Assembly (NCBI RefSeq): GCF_000192225.1
Contig: NZ_GL872413.1
Location: forward strand, 480,438-515,404
Length of the DNA: 34,967 bases
Origin: Capnocytophaga sp. oral taxon 338 str. F0234
GTDB lineage: Bacteria > Bacteroidota > Bacteroidia > Flavobacteriales > Flavobacteriaceae
Direction of reading: 5' to 3'
Positions 16,929 to 26,427 of the stretch are shown here, one piece after another. The notes under the pieces are model-generated. The model was not told where the DNA came from. It saw only the letters and a program-made list of their open reading frames with translations, and ran no database searches. How positions within the stretch are numbered: the stretch's first letter is position 1; each line of letters starts with the position of its first letter. The translations under genes were made by a program, and so were the position numbers.

Positions 16929-17411
16929 ATGTTAGTTAATTTCAATGACTTATCGGATACAGCACGAGTATGGATCTATCCTTGTAGTCGTCTTTTGAAT
17001 CAAGAGGAAATCTCCCATATTACGGCGGATATTTCCCAATATCTTTCCTCTTGGGCATCTCATGGTAAGGGGGTTAAGTGTGGTTTTCAGTTGCGATATG
17101 ACCGCTTTATTGTGATTGCTGCCGATGATAATCAGCATATTGGAGGCTGTTCCTTGGATGATTTGGCTCACTTTATCCAAGCCTTAGAGCAGAAATATCA
17201 CCTACTTCTTCTGGATAAGATGAATGTAAGTTACCGTCGTGGGAATGAAATCTGTTATATCCCTCTAAGTGATTTTAAGAAGTTAGCTCAACAGAAAAAA
17301 GTGGATGAAGAGACTATTGTCTTCAATAATCTGGTTACTAACTTATACGAGTACCGGCATTTTTGGGAGACCCCAATGTCCAATAGTTGGCATAATAGGT
17401 TCCTTAAATGA
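16929..17411 (+). CDS. Conserved Bacteroidota protein of unknown function
   Basis: A 160-residue soluble protein of a family conserved in Flavobacteria, often loosely labelled 'ABC transporter ATPase', although it has no Walker motif here. Recognisable blocks are NFNDLSDTARVWIYPCSR at the start, GCSLDDLAHFIQALEQ in the middle, FNNLVTNLYEY and the terminal SNSWHNRFLK. Length and blocks match the family. It probably works in the cytoplasm; its role is unknown. It is a single-gene unit between its own promoter and a strong bidirectional terminator. Confidence 0.75.
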   Translation: MLVNFNDLSDTARVWIYPCSRLLNQEEISHITADISQYLSSWASHGKGVKCGFQLRYDRFIVIAADDNQHIGGCSLDDLAHFIQALEQKYHLLLLDKMNVSYRRGNEICYIPLSDFKKLAQQKKVDEETIVFNNLVTNLYEYRHFWETPMSNSWHNRFLK

Positions 17412-17412
17412 G

Positions 17413-17457
17413 AAAAAGGTAATAGGTAACTGTGTTTGTTACTTATTACCTTTTTTT
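17413..17457. terminator. Bidirectional rho-independent terminator
   Basis: AAAAAGGTAATAGGTAAC (17413-17430) pairs with GTTACTTATTACCTTTTT (17438-17455) apart from one mismatch, loop TGTGTTT. A-run on one side and T-run on the other let it end both the plus-strand gene before it and the minus-strand YceI gene after it. Confidence 0.85.
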
Positions 17458-17472
17458 ATTCTTAAAAAGTAA

Positions 17473-18126
17473 TTATTTTTTAGCTTTTACTTTTACGACT
17501 AACTCCACTTCATCATTGATGAATTTGTCCTTCAAATCTGCAAATACGGATTTAGATCCATAATTCACTCCAAAGTCTACACGATTGATATTAAAAGGTT
17601 GGCTCTCAAGAGTTACTTCACTATCGGTAATAGTTAGAGTAGCGGGGAAGGAAATAGTTTTTGTTTTTCCTTTGAGAGTAAGGTCTCCGCTTACATTAGT
17701 TCCGTCATAAGAGGTAAGCTTAAAGGATCCAGTAGGGTAGGTTTTTACATTGAAGAAATGATCCGCACCATTCTCTTCTCCAGTTCCTTTTAGGTGCGCT
17801 TCAAGGTCAGCTTTACCTTCATCCTCAGTAAGGTCAGTTACTGAGATCGTGTTCATGTCCAAGGTGAAGTCACCACTTACCTTGCCATTATCTATAGTAA
17901 GGCTACCACTTTTCAGGTTAATAGTTCCTGTATGGCTCCCTGTGGGTTTTCTCCCTGTCCATTCTATGACAGAGGAAGGTTCAGCCATATAAGTACCCTC
18001 TCCCGCTACAGCAGCAGATTGCTCTGTAGGAGTCTGGGATGTTTGTTCTTGGTTATTAGCATTGTTTTTGCAACTTGCTACCGATAGAGCGAGAATAATC
18101 GCTCCTGAAAGTACCATCTTTTTCAT
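17473..18126 (-). CDS. YceI family lipoprotein
   Basis: A 217-residue lipoprotein: signal with lipobox LSVASC (Cys19), a Gln/Asn/Thr-rich linker to about residue 45, then a complete YceI lipocalin-like barrel. Family signatures are SVIEWTGRKPTGSHTGTINL, GKVSGDFTLDMNTI, LEAHLKGTGEENGADHFFN, GDLTLKGKTKTISFP and FNINRVDFGVNYGS. YceI domains bind isoprenoid-type lipids in the periplasm. It has its own promoter (18155-18163) and shares the strong terminator at 17413-17457, so it is monocistronic. Confidence 0.93.
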   Translation of the reverse strand: MKKMVLSGAIILALSVASCKNNANNQEQTSQTPTEQSAAVAGEGTYMAEPSSVIEWTGRKPTGSHTGTINLKSGSLTIDNGKVSGDFTLDMNTISVTDLTEDEGKADLEAHLKGTGEENGADHFFNVKTYPTGSFKLTSYDGTNVSGDLTLKGKTKTISFPATLTITDSEVTLESQPFNINRVDFGVNYGSKSVFADLKDKFINDEVELVVKVKAKK

Positions 18127-18154
18127 TAAAAAATCTATTTATAATTAATAAGGG

Positions 18155-18163
18155 ACAAAGATA
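18155..18163 (-). promoter_or_regulatory. -7 element for the YceI gene
   Basis: On the minus strand TATCTTTGT, a match to TAnnTTTG, 28 nt before the ATG at 18126. Confidence 0.55.
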
Positions 18164-18212
18164 ACCTTTATTTAGTATTTGCTAACAAAAAGTTAAAGTT
18201 AATGATTGGGAT

Positions 18213-20072
18213 TTATCGTCCCATATAAATGAGCAAGATGCTAATATCGGCAGGAGATACTCCACTGATGCGTGATGCTTGAGAGAGGGAAGTAGGACGT
18301 ATTTTCTTGAGTTTCTCTCGTGATTCGAAGGAAAGAGAAGTCAGTTTGTCATAATTAAAATTCTCAGGAATACGAATATCCTCCAAACGGTTGAGCTTAT
18401 CGGCATTGTTCTTTTCCTTCTCTATGTAGCCTGCATACTTAATTTCTATTTCGGTACTTTCGAGCTCCTCTTTTCCAAGTTGTTTTCTTTGTACAAACTC
18501 CTTTACGGATGGGATTTCCATAAGGGAAGCTACTGTAATATTGGGGCGAGCCAGTACTTTTGCCATTTTATCTCCTTGTTTCATAGAGGAAGAATCATAT
18601 TTTTCCAGAATAGGATTTGCTTGTTCAGGCGTGATACTTGTATCCTTAAAGAACTGTACAAAAGCCTGCGTTTTAGCTTGTTTTTCTTCTAATAGGCGCA
18701 TACGTTCTTCACTGGCTAATCCTAAGGCATATCCCATAGGAGTAAGGCGTGCATCAGCATTATCCTGTCTTAGCAGGGTGCGGTATTCAGCACGAGAGGT
18801 GAACATACGGTAGGGTTCTTCAGTACCCTTGGTAATAAGGTCATCAATAAGAACACCTATGTAGGCTTCATTGCGCTTGAGGACAAAAGGTGACTGCTCC
18901 TGTACTTTCCTTGAAGCGTTAATTCCTGCCATAAGCCCCTGAGCTCCTGCTTCCTCATAACCTGTAGTACCATTAATCTGCCCGGCAAAAAAGAGGTTTT
19001 CCACAAGCTTAGTCTCTAGGGTATGCTTCAGCTGAGTAGGAGGGAAGTAGTCATATTCTATAGCATATCCTGGTCGGAAGAATTTCACATTTTCAAAGCC
19101 TGCCACCTTACGCAGAGCCTCATATTGTATCTCCTCTGGTAAAGAGGTAGAAAAGCCATTGACATACATCTCCACAGTATGCCATCCTTCAGGCTCTATA
19201 AAGAGCTGATGATGGTCTTTATCTGCAAAACGGTTAATCTTATCCTCAATAGAGGGACAATAACGAGGTCCTACGCCATGAATCAATCCTGTGAACATAG
19301 GAGAACGGTCAAAACCTGTCCGTAATATATCATGTACTTGCTCGCTGGTATAGGTCATGTAGCAGTCCAACTGATGTATAAGGGGCTTTGTGATGGGAAG
19401 GAAAGAGAATTTTTCAGGATTTTCATCTCCTGGTTGAGGAGTCATTTTGGAATAGTCCAAAGAACGACCATCTACCCTTGGGGGAGTCCCTGTTTTCATT
19501 CGTCCCGCCTCAAAGCCATGAGCTACGAGAGACTCAGTAATGCCTTTGGCAGCTTTCTCTCCAACCCGGCCACCGCTGAGGTGCTTGAGTCCAACGTGTA
19601 TAACCCCATTGAGGAAAGTACCGTTGGTAAGCACTACGCTTTTGCTATGGATAATGCTTCCCAGAGAGGTTTTTACTCCTATTACTTTATTGTGCTCTAT
19701 GAGTACTTCACAAACCATTTCCTGAAAAAAATCAAGGTTAGGCAGCTTCTCCAATTGTAATCTCCAAGCCTCAGAGAAGCGCATGCGATCACTCTGCGCT
19801 CTTGGGCTCCACATAGCAGGTCCTTTGGACTTGTTAAGCATCTTGAACTGAATGGCCGTTTGGTCCGTAATAATCCCCATGTAGCCTCCCAGCGCATCTA
19901 TTTCACGGACTATTTGTCCTTTGGCAATCCCCCCCACAGCGGGATTACAGGACATCTGAGCCATGTTCTGGAGTTGCATGGAAATAAGCAGGGTCTTAGC
20001 CCCTGTATTGGCAGCGGCAGCGGCAGCTTCACAACCGGCATGACCTGCACCTACTACTATAACATCGTACAT
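18213..20072 (-). CDS. mnmG: tRNA uridine-5-carboxymethylaminomethyl modification enzyme MnmG
   Basis: A 619-residue FAD enzyme (GidA/MnmG) that, with MnmE, installs the cmnm5 group on the wobble U34 of tRNAs in the cytoplasm. The N-terminal dinucleotide fold is VIVVGAGHAGCEAA. Further family blocks are SCNPAVGGIAKGQIVREIDA, MKTGTPPRVDGRS, and GPRYCPSIEDKI with the catalytic-region Cys. GQINGTTGYEEAGAQGLMAG and SRAEYRTLLRQDNADARLT lie in the insertion and FAD domains, and the C-terminal helical part ends RISGVSPADISILLIYMGR. Full length and intact. It is last gene of the typA-clc-thioesterase-mnmG operon, 6 nt after the thioesterase gene. Confidence 0.97.
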   Translation of the reverse strand: MYDVIVVGAGHAGCEAAAAAANTGAKTLLISMQLQNMAQMSCNPAVGGIAKGQIVREIDALGGYMGIITDQTAIQFKMLNKSKGPAMWSPRAQSDRMRFSEAWRLQLEKLPNLDFFQEMVCEVLIEHNKVIGVKTSLGSIIHSKSVVLTNGTFLNGVIHVGLKHLSGGRVGEKAAKGITESLVAHGFEAGRMKTGTPPRVDGRSLDYSKMTPQPGDENPEKFSFLPITKPLIHQLDCYMTYTSEQVHDILRTGFDRSPMFTGLIHGVGPRYCPSIEDKINRFADKDHHQLFIEPEGWHTVEMYVNGFSTSLPEEIQYEALRKVAGFENVKFFRPGYAIEYDYFPPTQLKHTLETKLVENLFFAGQINGTTGYEEAGAQGLMAGINASRKVQEQSPFVLKRNEAYIGVLIDDLITKGTEEPYRMFTSRAEYRTLLRQDNADARLTPMGYALGLASEERMRLLEEKQAKTQAFVQFFKDTSITPEQANPILEKYDSSSMKQGDKMAKVLARPNITVASLMEIPSVKEFVQRKQLGKEELESTEIEIKYAGYIEKEKNNADKLNRLEDIRIPENFNYDKLTSLSFESREKLKKIRPTSLSQASRISGVSPADISILLIYMGR

Positions 20073-20078
20073 TAATTG

Positions 20079-20837
20079 CTATTTTATAATTCTCTCTGCA
20101 ATCCATTTGGCAATGAAAGCAGGTTTTTGCCCTCCTTCCTTCTGAGCATAAAGGAAAGTTTCTACTAAGGTCTTTTCTGCATTGAGGTATCTACCTTTAC
20201 TCTTAAAGCCTTGCATATTATCCCCTAAGAAAGTTTCACTAAGGAAGTTGATATCATATTCCTTAATAACCCATTCTCGGTGGTCTCGCTCTCTCATCAT
20301 ATCCAAAGCCCATTGTGTATATTTCACATTATTAACATGGGAGTTAACATCAAGGTCACTAATCCTTACCCTGAAATCATTCACCTGGTACATCCCTTGA
20401 GGAAGCAATACCTTATCGGTATGGAAAGAAAGTCCGCCTTCTTCTCTGGGCATAAAGATTTCTTTTTTCTCAGTCATATCAATAGGCTTACGGGAGTGAA
20501 TATCTAAGGTAATCCAGGTACTAGCACATTGACCTATTTTGCGTTCTCCTACATAGAGTTCAAACTCACGAAAAGCATGTATTCCCTTAAGAGGAAGTGA
20601 CCAAGTATGTATGGTAACTTTTTCATTCCACTGAGGCCAGTAATCCATCTTGAGTTTCTGTTGAATCAAAGCCCAGAAGAATCCTTTGGCAACTAAGTCC
20701 TTATAACCAAAACCCAACACAGAGGCATGCTCTGCAGCAATATCCTGTAGCATTCCCAATACTCCATAGAGCCCTAACTGATTGTTGAGATTCACTTGAG
20801 TGCTACGTACCTTATATGTTTCTGTAAAGATAATCAT
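20079..20837 (-). CDS. Acyl-ACP thioesterase
   Basis: A 252-residue double-hotdog thioesterase of the acyl-ACP thioesterase (FatA/FatB-like) family, releasing free fatty acids from acyl carrier protein in the cytoplasm. The first hotdog has DIAAEHASVLGFG and FFWALIQQKLKMDYWP. The second starts with RVRISDLDVNSHVNNVKYTQ, where Asp161/Asp163, Asn165 and His167 correspond to the catalytic Asp/Asn-His set. TWITLDIHSRKPIDM is also typical. The start at 20837 (MIIFTETYKVRSTQVN) is the usual N-terminus. The gene is in an operon between clc (33 nt upstream) and mnmG (6 nt downstream). Confidence 0.88.
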   Translation of the reverse strand: MIIFTETYKVRSTQVNLNNQLGLYGVLGMLQDIAAEHASVLGFGYKDLVAKGFFWALIQQKLKMDYWPQWNEKVTIHTWSLPLKGIHAFREFELYVGERKIGQCASTWITLDIHSRKPIDMTEKKEIFMPREEGGLSFHTDKVLLPQGMYQVNDFRVRISDLDVNSHVNNVKYTQWALDMMRERDHREWVIKEYDINFLSETFLGDNMQGFKSKGRYLNAEKTLVETFLYAQKEGGQKPAFIAKWIAERIIK

Positions 20838-20870
20838 AAAGAATGATTAATTTAATTGCTTTTTATATAA

Positions 20871-22664
20871 TTAATTAGAAAAATATATCAACTTTCTACG
20901 ATAAACGGTTAGGAGTTTGGATTTGGAAATGAAGCCCTTATACTTTCCATCCTTTATCACAGGTAAGTTCCATGCTCCTGTATTTTGAAACTTATCCATT
21001 ACCTGGGTCATATTATCCACTCCCATCTGAATAATGGCAGGAGGCTTTTGCATCATCTCAAGAACAGGAATTTTATCATATAATTCCTTTTCAAAGATGA
21101 GATGGCGAATATCATCTAATAGAATGATTCCCTCCAGACTTTTCTTTTCCCTATCCAAAACAGGAAAGATATTCCTGTTAGATTCTCGAATAGCCTCATA
21201 GACTACCCCTCTTAGAGTCATATCCGTGTATACAGGGACAAAATTTGTCTCTATTACGCTTTCCATATCCATTAAGGTAAGAATTGCTTGGTCTTTATCG
21301 TGGTTAACAAGCTCACCCTTACGTCCAAGCTCCATCGTATAAACAGAGTATTTATTAAAATATTTCGCTATAGAGAAAGAAACGACTGCTGTAATCATGC
21401 CTGGGACGAAAAGAGTATAACCTCCTGTAACTTCGGCTATTAGGAAAATAGCCGTTAAGGGAGCATGGAGTACTCCTGTCATAAGAGCCGTCATTCCCAT
21501 TAGGGTGAAATTAGGTAAAGGGAGCTTTTCAGAAAATAGATCTAACTGATTGATAATACGTGCAAAACAATTACCCATCACCCCTCCCATAAAAAGCATA
21601 GGGGAAAAAATACCTCCTACACCACCTGCTCCAAAGGTAACCGAAGTAGCTACTACCTTGAAGAGTACCAACCCTCCTAAAAGGAGTATTACTATCCAAG
21701 GATTCTGTAAATCCCACCCAAAGATATTAGAACTAAGAGAGAGTTCTGGATGACCTGCCTTAAGGTGATTAATAATTTCATGACCTTCCCCGTACAAAGG
21801 AGGCATAAGAAAGACCAGCAGTCCTAAGGTAGCCCCTCCTATAGCAATGCGTATATAAGGAGAGGAGAACTTAGAAAAGAACTTATTCACCCTTTCATAC
21901 ACAAAAGTAAAATAGGCGGACATCACCCCTCCCACTAATCCTAAAAGAAGATAAAAAGGAATATTCCTCATTAGGAAAGTTCCATGAATATTCATGGGTA
22001 ACAACACTGCATTTCCAAAAAAAATGTAAGAGGTAAGGACTCCCGATAAGGAAGCTATGAAAAGAGGCAATAGAGAGGATAAGGTTAAGTCCAATCCGAA
22101 TACCTCAATGGCAAAAAGAATTCCTGCTAAAGGTACTTTAAAGATAGCTGCCAAAGCTGCCGCACAAGCGCAAGCCAAAAGGAGCATCCTGTCCGACTGA
22201 TTGATATGGAAAAACCGAGCTATATTGGAACTGATCCCTGCCCCTGTAACCACCATAGGTCCTTCCAGCCCTACAGAGCCCCCAAAGCCAATAGTAATAG
22301 GTGCCGTTAGTAAACTTCCATAAGCTTGGAAACGCTTCATGATTCCCTTTTGTTTTGCCACGGCATATAGAATAGAGGGGATCCCATGGCTGACATCCTT
22401 ACGAATAATATATTTTTTTACCCAATATACCAATAAAAACCCCATAGCAGGGAATATTACATAGAATCCGTAATTGATATACTGAATGATATTGCCCACT
22501 AACACCTCCTCAATGAAATGCGTAAAAGAACGCATTGCCAAAGCGGCAAAGCCTGTAGCTATTCCCACAATACCACAAAGCAACAGGATGAACTGGCGAT
22601 GGGTAAGGTATTGGGTCTTCCATTGTAGGAACTTAATATACCAACGGCGTGTAGTGGTGTTCAT
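20871..22664 (-). CDS. ClC family chloride channel/transporter with CBS domains
   Basis: A 597-residue membrane protein. The ClC core (about 20-430) has the three anion-pathway signatures in order: SHGIP (92-96), GGSVGLEGP (128-136, with the gating Glu134) and GAGGVGGIFSPML. The cytoplasmic C-terminus holds two CBS modules (about 455-590: MDMESVIETNFVPVYTDMTL, NIFPVLDREKKSLEGIILLD, GAWNLPVIKDGKYKGFIS). The family moves chloride, or exchanges it for protons, across the inner membrane. By eye, the segment FAIEVFG places Val188 where E. coli ClC-ec1 has the proton Glu203, which could mean channel-like behaviour. Start MNTTTRRWYIKFLQW at 22664. It lies 6 nt after typA in the same operon. Confidence 0.92.
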   Translation of the reverse strand: MNTTTRRWYIKFLQWKTQYLTHRQFILLLCGIVGIATGFAALAMRSFTHFIEEVLVGNIIQYINYGFYVIFPAMGFLLVYWVKKYIIRKDVSHGIPSILYAVAKQKGIMKRFQAYGSLLTAPITIGFGGSVGLEGPMVVTGAGISSNIARFFHINQSDRMLLLACACAAALAAIFKVPLAGILFAIEVFGLDLTLSSLLPLFIASLSGVLTSYIFFGNAVLLPMNIHGTFLMRNIPFYLLLGLVGGVMSAYFTFVYERVNKFFSKFSSPYIRIAIGGATLGLLVFLMPPLYGEGHEIINHLKAGHPELSLSSNIFGWDLQNPWIVILLLGGLVLFKVVATSVTFGAGGVGGIFSPMLFMGGVMGNCFARIINQLDLFSEKLPLPNFTLMGMTALMTGVLHAPLTAIFLIAEVTGGYTLFVPGMITAVVSFSIAKYFNKYSVYTMELGRKGELVNHDKDQAILTLMDMESVIETNFVPVYTDMTLRGVVYEAIRESNRNIFPVLDREKKSLEGIILLDDIRHLIFEKELYDKIPVLEMMQKPPAIIQMGVDNMTQVMDKFQNTGAWNLPVIKDGKYKGFISKSKLLTVYRRKLIYFSN

Positions 22665-22670
22665 GAATTA

Positions 22671-24476
22671 TTATTTGAATTCTCTTTCATGTCGTTTGCG
22701 CTCATTCTCATCCAGATAAATCTTTCTAAGGCGCATATTCTTAGGAGTTACCTCCACATATTCATCTTTTTGGATATATTCTAAAGCTTCTTCTAAGGAG
22801 AACTTAATAGGAGGGGCGAGTTTTACCTTTTCATCCGTTCCTGCTGCACGTACATTGGTGAGCTTCTTGGTTTTGGTAACATTCACTACGATATCTCCAC
22901 TACGGGAATTTTCTCCAATTACCTGTCCAGTGTAGATTTCCTCACCTGGAAAGATAAAAAAACGTCCCCTGTCCTGTAGCTTATCCAAAGAATAAGGAAT
23001 GGCTGTTCCCTGTTCCATGGAGATAAGAGAACCATTAATACGTCCTGCAATTTCTCCTTTGAAAGGTTGAAACTCTAAGAAACGATGGTGTATGATTGCC
23101 TCCCCTGCGGTGGCGGTAAGCAATTGATTACGTAAGCCTATGATCCCTCGTGAGGGAATAATAAACTTAATAACCATACGCTCTCCTTTGGGTTCCATAC
23201 TAATCATCTCTCCCTTACGAAGGGTAACAAAATCTACCGCTTTACCACTTACGTTCTCTGGCAGGTCAATGGTGAGTTCTTCTACAGGTTCACATTTTAC
23301 TCCATCTATTTCTTTGATGATAACTTGAGGCTGACCTATTTGCAATTCATATCCTTCACGGCGCATGGTTTCAATAAGGACAGAGAGATGTAATACGCCG
23401 CGCCCGTATACAATGAACTTATCCGCACTATCGGTGGCTTCCACCCTAAGGGCAAGGTTTTTTTCTAATTCTCGCTCTAAGCGTTCTTTGATATGTCTGG
23501 AGGTAATGAACTTACCATCTTTGCCAAAAAAAGGAGAATCATTAATGGTAAAAAGCATGCTCATAGTAGGTTCATCTATAGCAATGGTAGGCAAAGCCTC
23601 AGGATTCTCATAATCGGCAATGGTATCTCCAATTTCAAAACCTTCTAAGCCCGCAATAGCACATATATCACCGGCTTGTACCTCCTCTACTTTCTTGCGT
23701 CCTAAGCCGTCAAAGGTATGTAGTTCACGTATTTTGGACTTTACAATGGTTCCATCACGCTTCACTAAGGAAATATTCATCCCTGTCTTGAGGGTACCCC
23801 GGTGTAGGCGACCAATAGCAATACGTCCGGTAAAGGTGGAATAATCCAAGGAAGTGATAAGCATTTGCAAGCTACCTTGTTCCACAACAGGAGCAGGGAT
23901 ATACTTTACGACCATGTCCAAGAGAGGCTCTATACTCTGAGTAGGTTTACGCCAGTCCTCGGACATCCAATTCTGTTTAGCAGAGCCATATACAGTAGGA
24001 AAGTCCAGTTGCCAATCCTCAGCACCAAGTTCAAACATCAGGTCAAATACAGCCTCATGAACTTCTTCTGGGGTACAGTTCTCTTTATCTACTTTGTTAA
24101 TCACTACAATAGGTTTGAGTTTCATCTCAATGGCTTTTTGTAGGACAAAACGTGTCTGTGGCATAGGTCCCTCAAAAGCGTCCACAAGGAGGAGGACACC
24201 ATCAGCCATATTCAGTACTCGCTCCACTTCCCCTCCGAAATCAGCGTGTCCTGGGGTATCTATAATATTGATTTTTACTCCCTTATAGTTCACAGAAACA
24301 TTCTTGGAAAGAATAGTAATTCCGCGTTCGCGCTCTAAGTCATTGTTATCCAAAATGAGTTCGCCTGTTTCCTGATTATCGCGGAAGAGGGCACAATGGT
24401 GAAGGATTTTATCTACTAAAGTGGTTTTTCCGTGGTCAACGTGTGCAATAATAGCTATGTTTCTAATAGCAGTCAT
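22671..24476 (-). CDS. typA: Translational GTPase TypA/BipA
   Basis: A 601-residue ribosome-binding GTPase involved in ribosome assembly and stress adaptation. The G domain has G1 AHVDHGKTT (11-19), the switch region RERGITI, G3 [10 protein letters not shown] (73-82) and G4 NKVD (127-130). Domains II-III follow ([37 protein letters not shown]), then the TypA-specific C-terminal domain ([19 protein letters not shown] ... RVTK-like [19 protein letters not shown]). The ATG at 24476 gives [17 protein letters not shown], the standard N-terminus. The in-frame TTG at 24497 lies within the promoter element and was not used. First gene of a four-gene operon with clc, thioesterase and mnmG. Confidence 0.97.
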   Translation of the reverse strand: MTAIRNIAIIAHVDHGKTTLVDKILHHCALFRDNQETGELILDNNDLERERGITILSKNVSVNYKGVKINIIDTPGHADFGGEVERVLNMADGVLLLVDAFEGPMPQTRFVLQKAIEMKLKPIVVINKVDKENCTPEEVHEAVFDLMFELGAEDWQLDFPTVYGSAKQNWMSEDWRKPTQSIEPLLDMVVKYIPAPVVEQGSLQMLITSLDYSTFTGRIAIGRLHRGTLKTGMNISLVKRDGTIVKSKIRELHTFDGLGRKKVEEVQAGDICAIAGLEGFEIGDTIADYENPEALPTIAIDEPTMSMLFTINDSPFFGKDGKFITSRHIKERLERELEKNLALRVEATDSADKFIVYGRGVLHLSVLIETMRREGYELQIGQPQVIIKEIDGVKCEPVEELTIDLPENVSGKAVDFVTLRKGEMISMEPKGERMVIKFIIPSRGIIGLRNQLLTATAGEAIIHHRFLEFQPFKGEIAGRINGSLISMEQGTAIPYSLDKLQDRGRFFIFPGEEIYTGQVIGENSRSGDIVVNVTKTKKLTNVRAAGTDEKVKLAPPIKFSLEEALEYIQKDEYVEVTPKNMRLRKIYLDENERKRHEREFK

Positions 24477-24493
24477 ATCATTATTTTTAGGGC

Positions 24494-24502
24494 GCAAAAT
24501 TA
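24494..24502 (-). promoter_or_regulatory. -7 element of the typA operon
   Basis: On the minus strand TAATTTTGC, an exact TAnnTTTGC, 17 nt before the ATG at 24476. It drives typA-clc-thioesterase-mnmG. It is divergent to the plus-strand element at 24587-24595. Confidence 0.6.
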
Positions 24503-24586
24503 CGACAAAAAGTGAAAAACGAAAAATGAAAAGTAAAAAAATATGAATACTTTTTCTCCCTTAACGATTAACTCTCAACTTTTTTG

Positions 24587-24595
24587 TATCTTTGC
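24587..24595 (+). promoter_or_regulatory. -7 element for the T9SS plug gene
   Basis: TATCTTTGC matches the consensus exactly, 18 nt before the ATG at 24614. The upstream TTG at 24584 overlaps it and so is not the start. Confidence 0.6.
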
Positions 24596-24613
24596 CTCAG
24601 CAAATCTTTGTTT

Positions 24614-25852
24614 ATGATGAAGACGATTTCCATATTCCTTTTTCTATGCTTCTTCTCGGTGTTTTCTCAAGAGAAAGCAGCTCCTGATTATATTAAGACT
24701 ATAGAGTTTCGTCCTGCAGAGGATAGTCAAATGCAGTTTCCTATAGTAACATTGGGTACTCCCTTCACCCTTTCTTTTGATGACCTACATGGGGATGAAG
24801 CGGATTATTATTATACTATTACTCATTGTAATTACAATTGGCAGCCTTCGGGATTGCTTAAAAGTGAATATCTCAAAGGGTTGGACGATGTTCGCATTAC
24901 CGATTATAAAAATTCCTATGGTACCCTACAGCCCTATACGCATTATAGGCTTACTTTGCCTAATCAGGATACAGAGTTCCTTATCACAGGGAATTATCTT
25001 CTGACAATTACCGATAGTGCACAGAACCCTATTTTTACTCGTCGCTTTATCCTATATAGTTCCACTGCGGTAGTACAGCTCTCTGTACAACAAAGCCGTG
25101 AGGTAAAGCATGCTGAAACAAAGCAGAGTGTCCAATTCAAGATCACTTCCAAAGAACTCCAATTTCAATCTCCTAATACCAGTGTGAAAGTAGCTGTTTT
25201 GCAAAATTATCGTTGGGATACGGCAAAGAAGAACCTTAAACCTCAATTTGTATTAGGAAATGACTTGGTATATAAGTATGATAGAGAAACTTCCTTTGAG
25301 GGAGGAAATGAATATCTTTATTTTGAGACCCGAGATCTACGTTCTCCAACTTCTGGAGTATATACTTCCCGTCGTGAAGGAGAAAGATATGTATGCCAAC
25401 TCTTTACGCAGACCCCACGAGAGGGACTTCCATATACCTATAACCCTGATATTGATGGGAATTTTCGTATCGTAAGTGACCAAGGTCAAAATGCGACCAT
25501 CGAAGGAGAATATGCCTTAGTTCAGTTCAGTCTTGCTCCTAAAGGAATCCAACCTAATGACCAACTCTATGTGTATGGGCTCTTCTCCGATAATGCACTG
25601 ATACCTGCCTATGAGCTCCATTATAATGAGAAGCAAAAGGTATATATGGGAGAGGTATACCTAAAACAAGGATTCTATAATTATAAGTTTGCCCTAAAGC
25701 GCAATGGTAAAACTGATTATAATACTATTGGCGGAAACCATTATCAAACAGAGAACACCTTTACTGTACTGGTATATTACCGCTCAGTGGGCGACTTATA
25801 TGACCGTGTGATAGGGATGGGAAATCTTGAGAGTACTAAGGTAACACGATAA
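24614..25852 (+). CDS. DUF5103 protein, type IX secretion system plug
   Basis: A 412-residue secreted protein. Signal peptide TISIFLFLCFFSVFSQ after MMK, cleavage near residue 18. The first domain (IKTIEFRPAEDSQMQFPIV, SFDDLHGDEADYYYTITHCN, YNWQPSGLLKSEYLKGLDD) is the DUF5103/T9SS_plug first domain. It continues with TGNYLLTITDSAQNPIFTRRF, a middle beta-domain, and a C-terminal part with GEVYLKQGFYNYKFAL and TENTFTVLVYYRS. Proteins of this family close the periplasmic side of the type IX outer-membrane translocon (known from Flavobacterium johnsoniae). The presence implies that the organism has T9SS. Start at 24614 or the next codon 24617. Confidence 0.88.
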   Translation: MMKTISIFLFLCFFSVFSQEKAAPDYIKTIEFRPAEDSQMQFPIVTLGTPFTLSFDDLHGDEADYYYTITHCNYNWQPSGLLKSEYLKGLDDVRITDYKNSYGTLQPYTHYRLTLPNQDTEFLITGNYLLTITDSAQNPIFTRRFILYSSTAVVQLSVQQSREVKHAETKQSVQFKITSKELQFQSPNTSVKVAVLQNYRWDTAKKNLKPQFVLGNDLVYKYDRETSFEGGNEYLYFETRDLRSPTSGVYTSRREGERYVCQLFTQTPREGLPYTYNPDIDGNFRIVSDQGQNATIEGEYALVQFSLAPKGIQPNDQLYVYGLFSDNALIPAYELHYNEKQKVYMGEVYLKQGFYNYKFALKRNGKTDYNTIGGNHYQTENTFTVLVYYRSVGDLYDRVIGMGNLESTKVTR

Positions 25853-25975
25853 TTAGGAGAAAGTCAAAAAGAGACCTCTTTTTATGATTCTTTGTACTTT
25901 TGTACTTGTAGCATAAGGGAAAAGCAGTAGCAATATTATAGTGATTGTTAAAATGTACCTCAGGAATAAGTTTAT

Positions 25976-26371
25976 TTACTGTTTGGTGTAGCTTCCTTCA
26001 ACACGACCATTATGAGTTACTTTTATTTTGTTCTCTCCTTCTTTTTCGAATACAAAAATCTGCTTATAGGAACCAATTGTATAGTTAACCTTATAAGTAT
26101 TATTTGTTTTCTGGTCTTTTATATCAGTTACCGGCAGTTTCTTTTCCTTAAAACAGTTGGTATTACCTAAGGTTATTTGGCAAAAGTCATCGGTTTTGAA
26201 GGCATAACCGAACTTCTTGTCATTGGTTGTCCAAGAGCCTTGAATCCACTTGGGAGGCAAGAATTTCCCCGTAGAAGCACCCCCTCCTCCATTACCATTG
26301 TTGTCGTCGCTTTTGCCGCAAGCCATTACAGTTAGCATAGTAAGGGCAGCTAATAGAAATGCTTTTTTCAT
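25976..26371 (-). CDS. Small lipoprotein of unknown function
   Basis: A 131-residue lipoprotein: signal with lipobox LTVMAC (Cys18), the spacer GKSDDNNGNGGGGAS, then a small beta-domain (KWIQGSWTTNDKKFGYAFKT, FCQITLGNTNCFKEKKLP) with two Cys that may form a disulfide. The WxxGSWxT pattern resembles lipocalin-like or DUF-type lipoproteins of Bacteroidota that bind small ligands, but no family can be named. A -7 element TACATTTGT (26403-26411, minus) precedes it by 31 nt. A possible plus-strand -7 like sequence (TACTTTTG, 25895-25902) faces it without an evident gene. Confidence 0.7.
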   Translation of the reverse strand: MKKAFLLAALTMLTVMACGKSDDNNGNGGGGASTGKFLPPKWIQGSWTTNDKKFGYAFKTDDFCQITLGNTNCFKEKKLPVTDIKDQKTNNTYKVNYTIGSYKQIFVFEKEGENKIKVTHNGRVEGSYTKQ

Positions 26372-26402
26372 CGTTTGTTGCTTTTAAATGTTAATAATTG
26401 CG

Positions 26403-26411
26403 ACAAATGTA
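26403..26411 (-). promoter_or_regulatory. -7 element for the small lipoprotein gene
   Basis: TACATTTGT on the minus strand, matching TAnnTTTG, 31 nt before the ATG at 26371. Confidence 0.45.
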
Positions 26412-26427
26412 CTATTATTTTTTTAGA

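Noticed and set aside
25895-25975. Promoter-like TACTTTTG as the start of a small RNA or gene
   Set aside because: The next plus-strand frames are only a few codons long and no terminator hairpin was found before the convergent lipoprotein gene.
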